Shown here: positions 58,617 through 64,000 of the stretch, in pieces | Layout: each line of letters starts with the position of its first letter | Position numbering within the stretch: position 1 is the stretch's first letter | Source: an uncultured Chitinophaga sp. | GTDB taxonomy: Bacteria; Bacteroidota; Bacteroidia; Chitinophagales; Chitinophagaceae | Direction of reading: 5' to 3' | Length of the DNA: 64,000 bases | NCBI RefSeq assembly: GCF_902168175.1 | Contig: NZ_CABHOU010000052.1 | Location: 1 to 64,000, forward strand | Program-made: the position numbers and the translations under genes | The notes under the pieces: generated by a model | Told to the model about the DNA's origin: nothing | What the model saw: only the letters and a program-made list of their open reading frames with translations | Database searches by the model: none

Positions 58617-60577
58617 TTGAGTATCACCGTTCCTTTACCGCCGGTAATTTCCGTTTCAATATCTTTTAAGTGTTTGGCCATGTGCAGGCAGCGCAACTGA
58701 TCTGCATACTCCGTGGCATTCTTCATCTCCTCCTGGTTCTCAATAATCAGTTTCCTGATTTTACGGAGAATGAGGTAGTTGGTGGTGGAGAGGGTATCAG
58801 TTACGTAATTGTTATCGCCGTATTTGGTGCTGATCTCAAACTTCTCTTTCCAGTTTGTGCTAAGCTCCGCTTCCTTATCTTCAAGAATGGCGGTGGTGGC
58901 CTGCGCAATAGCAGTGTCGTTGTGGTAGAGGAACCACTTCTGGTCAAGAATGTTGCCCTTGTCGTATTCCGTTTTAAACTCGTGCAAAATGCGTTTCACC
59001 GTGTCATTATCTGCCAGCGATTCAAAATCATAAGGCAGATGGAAAATGAAATCTGCTACGGTGCTGTTGTCCTCTTCGTTAAACACCTTGTGGCCAAAAC
59101 GCAGTAATATCTTTATCAGTTCCCTTTCATGGTTCTCATCCGGATTAAACAGCGATACGTTAGTTGTATCGTCGAGGTACTCTTCCGGGATAGGAGGCAG
59201 GTCTTCTTCAGGCACATCGTAATCCGGATTACGGCCTTTGGTGAATTCCTTTTCCAGTTTCGTCATCTTTTCGCGGATGAACTTATTCACCAACTGTATC
59301 ATGCCTTCCTCATCAATCTTAAGCAGTTGGCTGCTCTGCCGGATGTAGTCCTGCTGGCGGGTAAAATCTTCCGCTTTATTGATCTTTGAAATTGTTTCCG
59401 CAATCTCGTTTACCAGCTTCGACTTTTTGTTCATGTCGCTGCCGGCCTCCAGCAGGGAAGTCTGGAGTTTGAAGAGTACGAAATCCTGTTTGTTCTCAGC
59501 AATGAAAGCGCGGAAGGCGTCGGCGCCTATCTTTTGCACGTAGCTGTCCGGATCTTCTTTGTCCGGTATGAGTACCACCTTTACGTTCAGGCCTTCTTCC
59601 ACGGCCATGTCCAGACCGCGTAAGGCAGCTTTTACACCGGCGTTGTCGCCATCGTAAAGGATCGTGAGGTTATTGGTGTATTTGCGGATCAGTCGCAGCT
59701 GGTCCTGCGTAAGGGACGTACCGCTCGAAGCTACTACGTTTTCCACACCTGCCTGGTGCAGGGAAATCACGTCCGTATAACCTTCTACCAGCAAACATTC
59801 ATCGAGTTTGTCGATGGCGTGGCGGGCAAAGTAGGTGCCGTAGAGTACCCGGCTTTTATAGTAGATTTCATTTTCGGGCGAGTTAATGTATTTGGGGGCT
59901 TTATCAGCCTTTCCTAAAATCCTTGCACCGAAACCTAATATTTTTCCGCTCTGGTTATGGATCGGAAATATTACCCTGCCACGGTAGTTATCCGCCGGCT
60001 GCTCATAGCGAATGGTGACCAGTCCCGTTTTTTGAAGATACTCCAGGTTGTAACCCTTTGATACCGCCAGTTTGGCAAAGGCATCACGGGTATTAAGGCA
60101 ATAACCCAGCTGGAACTTTTTGATGGTTTCCTGGGTAAAGCCCCTTTCTTCGAAATAACTAAGGCCTACATTCTGGCCTTCTTCCGATTCGAACAGGGTT
60201 TTGGAGAAGTATTCGCGGGCGAAGTTATTGATGATGAACAGACTGTCTGACAGCTGTGCCTTCTGCTTTTGCTCGGGGCTTTGTTCAGTTTCCTCTACAT
60301 CTACCCCGTAACGTTGGGCCAGCCAGCGCAGCGCTTCCACGTAGGAGTACTTTTCATGCTCCATGATGAAATTGATGCCGTTGCCGCTTTTGCCGCAGCC
60401 GAAACATTTATAGATCTCCTTACTGGCCGAAACGGTGAACGAAGGCGTTTTTTCGTTGTGAAAAGGACAAAGCCCCATGTACCCGTTGCCCCTCTTCTTC
60501 AGCTTCACGAAAGTGCCCACCACATCCACAATGTCGATGCGCTGGAGTATTTGTTGTATGGTGTTTTGTGTAATCAC
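58613..60577 (-). CDS. dnaG: DNA primase DnaG
   Basis: The 654-residue protein has a CHC2 zinc finger (Cys37, His40, Cys58, Cys61), the RNA polymerase domain (about 120-430) with the GFGAR segment and TOPRIM motifs LVEGYTDVISLHQAG and ILYDGDNAGVKAALRG, and a C-terminal helicase-binding region. It makes RNA primers for replication. Length is normal. About 260 gene-free bases separate it from the divergent thiolase gene. Confidence 0.97.
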   Translation of the reverse strand: MITQNTIQQILQRIDIVDVVGTFVKLKKRGNGYMGLCPFHNEKTPSFTVSASKEIYKCFGCGKSGNGINFIMEHEKYSYVEALRWLAQRYGVDVEETEQSPEQKQKAQLSDSLFIINNFAREYFSKTLFESEEGQNVGLSYFEERGFTQETIKKFQLGYCLNTRDAFAKLAVSKGYNLEYLQKTGLVTIRYEQPADNYRGRVIFPIHNQSGKILGFGARILGKADKAPKYINSPENEIYYKSRVLYGTYFARHAIDKLDECLLVEGYTDVISLHQAGVENVVASSGTSLTQDQLRLIRKYTNNLTILYDGDNAGVKAALRGLDMAVEEGLNVKVVLIPDKEDPDSYVQKIGADAFRAFIAENKQDFVLFKLQTSLLEAGSDMNKKSKLVNEIAETISKINKAEDFTRQQDYIRQSSQLLKIDEEGMIQLVNKFIREKMTKLEKEFTKGRNPDYDVPEEDLPPIPEEYLDDTTNVSLFNPDENHERELIKILLRFGHKVFNEEDNSTVADFIFHLPYDFESLADNDTVKRILHEFKTEYDKGNILDQKWFLYHNDTAIAQATTAILEDKEAELSTNWKEKFEISTKYGDNNYVTDTLSTTNYLILRKIRKLIIENQEEMKNATEYADQLRCLHMAKHLKDIETEITGGKGTVILK

Positions 60578-60808
60578 GTTGCGAAAGATGCGAACTGCAA
60601 ACTTACGGATTCCCGCAAAGAAACGTGCTTACCCGTTGACGGACGTCCGCGCTTTTTTCTCATTTAATTATTTAATTTCCTGTGCGTAAAGCCGTTGAAT
60701 GAATTTTGCAATGAGAAATTACCGCTATTCTTAGTGATCTCCTAACGAAATATTAAGTTGATTGAACAACTTCGATTCAATTTAACATCCCCCTAAATTC
60801 CAAACCCC

Positions 60809-60816
60809 TAAATTTG
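60809..60816 (+). promoter_or_regulatory. Candidate -7 box of the thiolase gene
   Basis: TAAATTTG matches TAnnTTTG and lies 22 bases before the ATG at 60839. The preceding CCCCTAAATT word is duplicated 16 bases upstream. Confidence 0.5.
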
Positions 60817-60838
60817 GTCGTTTGAAAAAATAGAAAGC

Positions 60839-62011
60839 ATGAAAGAAGTTTTTATTGCGGCAATTGCCCGCACCCCAATTGGTAGTTTTAACGGAAGCCT
60901 TTCCACCCTTCCCGCCACGCAGCTTGGCGCCATCGTTATGAAAGCAGCCTTGCAGCGCGCCGGTGTGCCGGCCGATAAGGTGCAGGAAGTATTTATGGGT
61001 AACGTATTAAGTGCCAACCTGGGTCAGGCCCCTGCCAACCAGGCCAGCATTTACGCCGGTATACCGGTAAACGTGCCCTGTACCACCGTTAACAAAGTAT
61101 GCGCCTCGGGCATGAAGGCTATCATGTTAGGCGCCCAGAGCATCATGCTCGGCGAAAACGACATTGTGGTGGCTGGTGGTATGGAAAGCATGAGCAATGT
61201 GCCTTACTACCTCGACAAAGCCCGCAACGGTTACCGCCTGGGGCACGGAGCCATTACCGATGGCATTATCCGCGACGGCCTCTGGGACCCTTATAAAGAT
61301 TACCACATGGGTAATGCAGGCGAATTATGCGCATCTACCTACAAATTTACCCGCGAAGACCAGGACGCTTTTGCTGTGCAAAGCTACAAACGTGCGGCCG
61401 TGGCCCAGGAGAAAGGTTACTTCGGCAACGAGATCGTGCCGGTGGAAATTGCCGGTAAACAAGTGGTAGTAGTTACTGAGGATGAAGATGTTAAAAAAGT
61501 AAATTTCGATAAGATACCTTCCCTGAAGCCCACCTTTCAAAAAGACGGCACCATTACGGCCGCTAACGCTTCCAACCTCAACGATGGCGCTGCCGCGGTA
61601 GTACTGGTAAGTAAAGAGGTGATGGAAGAGTTGGGACTGAAGCCGCTGGCACGTATTGTCAGCTTTGCCGACGCCTCGCAGGCGCCGGAGTGGTTTACCA
61701 CTACGCCCGTAAAAGCCATCAATAAAGCATTGGGAAAGGCCAAACTGGAGATCAGCGACATGGATTTTGCCGAAATAAATGAGGCATTTTCCTGTGTGGC
61801 CCTGGCCAATCAGCAGGAATTAGGGCTTGGAAACGAACAATTGAACGTTTGGGGCGGTGCCGTGGCCGTAGGTCATCCTATTGGTTGCAGCGGTGCGCGC
61901 ATCATCGTTACGCTCACCTCCATATTGCAGCATAACAAGGGCAGGTACGGGGTAGCGGGTATTTGTAACGGTGGCGGCGGAGCCAGCGCAATGATCCTGG
62001 AAAGGGTATAG
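60839..62011 (+). CDS. Acetyl-CoA C-acyltransferase (thiolase)
   Basis: The 390-residue protein has thiolase active-site residues Cys88 in NKVCASGMKA, His in GGAVAVGHPIGCSGAR, and Cys in ICNGGGGASAM. It condenses two acetyl-CoA, or cleaves 3-ketoacyl-CoA in beta-oxidation; biosynthetic and degradative types cannot be told apart by eye. It is monocistronic by spacing, with pdhB following after 127 bases from its own promoter. Confidence 0.95.
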   Translation: MKEVFIAAIARTPIGSFNGSLSTLPATQLGAIVMKAALQRAGVPADKVQEVFMGNVLSANLGQAPANQASIYAGIPVNVPCTTVNKVCASGMKAIMLGAQSIMLGENDIVVAGGMESMSNVPYYLDKARNGYRLGHGAITDGIIRDGLWDPYKDYHMGNAGELCASTYKFTREDQDAFAVQSYKRAAVAQEKGYFGNEIVPVEIAGKQVVVVTEDEDVKKVNFDKIPSLKPTFQKDGTITAANASNLNDGAAAVVLVSKEVMEELGLKPLARIVSFADASQAPEWFTTTPVKAINKALGKAKLEISDMDFAEINEAFSCVALANQQELGLGNEQLNVWGGAVAVGHPIGCSGARIIVTLTSILQHNKGRYGVAGICNGGGGASAMILERV

Positions 62012-62056
62012 ACATTGTGTGATGCTAACATATTTAAACATTTATACTTTTTTTGG

Positions 62057-62087
62057 TTTGCTTTTTCATCAACAAACGATATTTTTG
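62057..62087 (+). promoter_or_regulatory. pdhB promoter
   Basis: TTTG at 62057-62060, 19-base spacer, TATTTTTG at 62080-62087. The 5' UTR would be about 45 bases. A 15-codon frame starting at 62104 overlaps the pdhB start out of frame. Confidence 0.65.
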
Positions 62088-62138
62088 CCTACCATTTTTT
62101 GGAATGGCAATTAACGTTCATAACTTATTACTAAGCAA

Positions 62139-63122
62139 ATGCGTCAGATAGCTTTCAGACAAGCCTTAAGGGAAGCCATGCAGGAAGAAATGCGCCGGGA
62201 CGACCGCGTATTCCTCATGGGAGAAGAAGTGGCAGAATACAACGGTGCCTATAAAGTGAGCCAGGGAATGCTGGACGAATTTGGTCCTAAGCGCGTGATC
62301 GATACCCCGATCGCAGAGCTGGGCTTTACCGCCATCGGTGTTGGCGCCGCACAAAACGGCCTTCGCCCGGTGCTGGAATTCATGACCTGGAACTTTGCCG
62401 TACTGGCCCTGGACCAGATCCTGAACACTGCCTCCAAAATGCTGGCCATGAGCGGCGGTCAGGTGGGTTGTCCTATCGTTTTCCGCGGACCTAACGGTTC
62501 TGCCGGTCAGTTGGGCGCTCAGCACTCTACCGCTTTTGAAAGCTATTATGCTAACATTCCCGGTCTTAAAGTGATTTCCGTTTCCAACCCGTACGATGCC
62601 AAAGGCCTGCTTAAAGCGGCCATCCGCGACGACGATCCGGTTGTTTTCATGGAAAGTGAAGTGATGTACGGCGAAATGGGCGATGTTCCTGAAGAGGAAT
62701 ATATCATCCCAATCGGTAAAGCCGACATCAAACGTGCTGGTAAAGACGTAACCATCGTTTCTTTCAATAAAATGATGAAAGTGGCCCTCGGTGCCGCTGA
62801 AGAACTGGCAAAAGAAGGTATTGAGGCAGAAGTAATCGACCTCCGTACCATCCGTCCGCTCGACTGGTTTACCATCCTGGAGTCTGTTAAAAAGACCAAC
62901 CGCCTGGTAATCGTTGAAGAGCAATGGCCTTTCTCCAGCATCTCCTCTGAGATCAGCTACCGTATTCAGAAAGAAGGCTTTGACTACCTGGATGCCCCCA
63001 TCCGCCGTATCACTGCCCCTGATGCACCTATGCACTACGCACCTAACCTGGTGAAACTGTACATGCCCGATATCGAGCGTACCGTTAAACTGGTGAAGGA
63101 AGTGATGTACATGAGAAAGTAA
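62139..63122 (+). CDS. pdhB: Pyruvate dehydrogenase E1 component, beta subunit
   Basis: The 327-residue protein begins with the transketolase pyrimidine-binding domain ([33 protein letters not shown] region; Glu60 near [17 protein letters not shown] activates ThDP) and ends with the transketolase C-terminal domain (about 195-320). With E1-alpha it decarboxylates pyruvate for acetyl-CoA formation. The alpha, E2 and E3 genes are not in the window. A terminator follows. Confidence 0.95.
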   Translation: MRQIAFRQALREAMQEEMRRDDRVFLMGEEVAEYNGAYKVSQGMLDEFGPKRVIDTPIAELGFTAIGVGAAQNGLRPVLEFMTWNFAVLALDQILNTASKMLAMSGGQVGCPIVFRGPNGSAGQLGAQHSTAFESYYANIPGLKVISVSNPYDAKGLLKAAIRDDDPVVFMESEVMYGEMGDVPEEEYIIPIGKADIKRAGKDVTIVSFNKMMKVALGAAEELAKEGIEAEVIDLRTIRPLDWFTILESVKKTNRLVIVEEQWPFSSISSEISYRIQKEGFDYLDAPIRRITAPDAPMHYAPNLVKLYMPDIERTVKLVKEVMYMRK

Positions 63123-63142
63123 TACGAAAAGTACAGATATTG

Positions 63143-63178
63143 AAAAGGGCTGTTCCGTACGGAGCAGCCCTTTTTTTT
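63143..63178 (+). terminator. Terminator after pdhB
   Basis: GGGCTG and CAGCCC, with inner TCCG/CGGA, form the stem; eight T follow. Confidence 0.9.
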
Positions 63179-63195
63179 AATGTTATTTTACCCAC

Positions 63196-63250
63196 CTTCA
63201 GCTACTCTTCACCTATACTTCAGCTATACTTCAGGTACTCTTCAGGCATA
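63196..63250. repeat. 11-bp tandem repeat, five units
   Basis: Units CTTCAGCTACT, CTTCACCTATA, CTTCAGCTATA, CTTCAGGTACT, CTTCAGGCATA follow each other without gaps after the pdhB terminator. Confidence 0.85.
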
Positions 63251-63336
63251 CTCCGCGTGTTTTGGTAATATACTATCATTTATATCCCTTTGATCGTGCT
63301 GTCGTGGTAGTAAGACCCTTCGGGCCATCTTTTGAG

Positions 63337-63497
63337 GATCTCCTATAGATGTCCCATATATTAGCCATATCTAAGCCATATCTAAGTCATAGATGTCCCA
63401 TATCTTTAAAGATACGGGACATCTACGGGTCAACTACGGCTCATATACGGGACATATACGGGACATCTATACAGGATCGCTAAAGGATCTGGGTACG
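63337..63497. repeat. Near-palindrome built from 11-bp modules
   Basis: The left arm has six 11-bp units (GATCTCCTATA, GATGTCCCATA, TATTAGCCATA, TCTAAGCCATA, TCTAAGTCATA, GATGTCCCATA; 63337-63402). The right arm from 63410 has units of the inverse type (AGATACGGGAC, ATCTACGGGTC, AACTACGGCTC, ATATACGGGAC twice, ATCTATACAGG, then weaker units). The axis is TCTTTAAAGA at 63402-63411; the 16 bases each side match with one mismatch. No protein is encoded. Confidence 0.85.
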
Positions 63498-63545
63498 ATC
63501 TAACGGCTGAAGTGCTTCCGGAAGGAAGAGGAGAATAGCGTTTAT

Positions 63546-63574
63546 TGCGCTGAAGGGAGTGACACAACGGCGGC
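63546..63574 (+). repeat. Dispersed 29-bp palindromic repeat, copy 7 (plus orientation)
   Basis: It matches 27 of 29 consensus positions. The 3' flank GATAGCAGTACTACCGCC resembles that of copy 2. Confidence 0.85.
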
Positions 63575-63604
63575 TGATAGCAGTACTACCGCCCGTACCC
63601 AAAT

Positions 63605-63637
63605 AAAAAAGCCACGAACCGTTAAGTTCATGGCTTT
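63605..63637 (-). terminator. Terminator of the cysteine synthase gene
   Basis: On the minus strand AAAGCCATGAAC pairs with GTTCGTGGCTTT (one wobble), followed by TTT-rich sequence; it lies 19 bases past the stop codon. Confidence 0.85.
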
Positions 63638-63655
63638 CAACGATATGTATACGCT

Positions 63656-64000
63656 TTAAGCGAAAAGATCAGTAGAAAGATATCGGTCGCCTTTGTCGCA
63701 GATGATGCATACGATGATGCCGTGGTCGAGGGTTTCGGCTGTGCGTATGGCGGCAGATACGGCGCCACCGCTGCTCATGCCGCAGAAGATGCCTTCTTCG
63801 CGCGCCAGGCGGCGGCTCATGATACGAGCTTCCTCTTCGGAAATGTCCATTACCTGGTCTACCCGCTCGCGGTCGAATATTTTGGGAAGATAGGCTTCGG
63901 GCCATTTGCGAATGCCGGGTATTTTAGATCCGTCGGTAGGCTGACAGCCAACGATCTGTACTTTCGGGTTTTGCTCTTTCAGGTAGCGCGAAACACCCAT
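63656..64000 (-). CDS. cysM: Cysteine synthase, C-terminal part (runs off the right edge)
   Basis: About 115 C-terminal residues of a PLP-dependent cysteine synthase are present: SRYLKEQNPKVQIVGCQPTDG, IPGIRKWPEAYLPKIFD (the P-G-I-R-x-x-x-x-x-x-P motif), EEARIMSRRLAREEGIFCGMSSGGAVSAA, and an IICDKGDRYLST end that contacts PLP. The PEAYLPKIFD form favours CysM-like O-acetylserine sulfhydrylases over CysK, but the distinction is weak. The N-terminal half with the PLP lysine lies outside the window. Confidence 0.9.
   Translation of the reverse strand: MGVSRYLKEQNPKVQIVGCQPTDGSKIPGIRKWPEAYLPKIFDRERVDQVMDISEEEARIMSRRLAREEGIFCGMSSGGAVSAAIRTAETLDHGIIVCIICDKGDRYLSTDLFA

Noticed and set aside
62104-62151. 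15-codon frame overlapping the pdhB start
   Set aside because: Probably chance; no strong ribosome site and no codon pattern suggesting attenuation.
63196-63497. CRISPR array
   Set aside because: Repeat units are 11 bp with no spacers of constant length, and no cas genes are nearby.

Overview
The window looks like chromosomal DNA of a Bacteroidota bacterium, most likely family Chitinophagaceae (Chitinophaga/Niastella-like). Evidence: a SusC/SusD pair followed by a fasciclin lipoprotein, a FecR anti-sigma factor with a DUF4974-type C-terminus, an ECF sigma factor, a GH92 mannosidase, LA_2272-type surface repeats, DUF5690/DUF5995/DUF4240 proteins, and several promoters of the Bacteroidota form TTTG-N19-TAnnTTTG. 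No rRNA, tRNA, CRISPR array or complete insertion sequence was seen; only the left edge may clip a transposase gene.

Layout. 1-6.2 kb: a possible transposase N-terminus, then a tight five-gene cluster of exported or envelope proteins (secreted protein, O-antigen-ligase-like membrane protein, Cys-rich lipoprotein, cytosolic protein, transglutaminase-like lipoprotein) that I cannot assign to a known system. 6.4-10.2 kb: orphan ECF sigma factor, lone ABC ATPase, LA_2272 surface protein, DUF5995 protein. 10.3-14.9 kb: a proposed aminophosphonate locus (DUF5690 transporter and TIGR03364 FAD oxidoreductase) whose phosphonatase-like HAD gene seems reduced to its first codons, then a Crp/Fnr regulator, a pirin and a small receiver-like protein. 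15-17.9 kb: a gamma-glutamyltransferase-family enzyme and an unknown protein. 17.9-22.9 kb: an NAD-salvage locus: NrtR-type Nudix regulator, NadM-Nudix, NadV, and, divergent from nrtR, a protein that appears to fuse a degenerate NMN-adenylyltransferase-like domain to a SAM methyltransferase. Two 19-bp palindromes bracket and overlap the nadM promoter.

23-36 kb: SemiSWEET, a candidate structured RNA with a 15-codon ORF and a perfect Shine-Dalgarno, GH92 mannosidase, fatty acid desaturase, DUF4240 protein, SDR, histidine kinase, SBF-like transporter, two convergent L,D-transpeptidases and an S10 peptidase. 36-44.4 kb: hybrid histidine kinase plus response regulator, TPR protein, secreted protein, RecQ. 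44.9-52.7 kb: SusC-SusD-fasciclin-lipoprotein operon, then a Tat-exported sugar isomerase/epimerase-like protein. 52.9-64 kb: small conserved protein, FAD oxidoreductase, orphan FecR, proline dehydrogenase, thyA-folA, dnaG, thiolase, pdhB and the C-terminal part of a cysteine synthase.

Intergenic DNA is unusually structured. A roughly 29-bp palindromic repeat occurs seven times in both orientations, always between genes. Three arrays of 11-bp units occur, one of them arranged as a roughly 150-bp near-palindrome. A longer inverted repeat lies upstream of nadM. The most promising leads are the NMNAT-like/methyltransferase fusion in the NAD locus, the micro-ORF RNA upstream of GH92, the decayed phosphonatase, the 11-bp-module palindrome and the dispersed repeat family. 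All domain names come from reading motifs, not from a database search.
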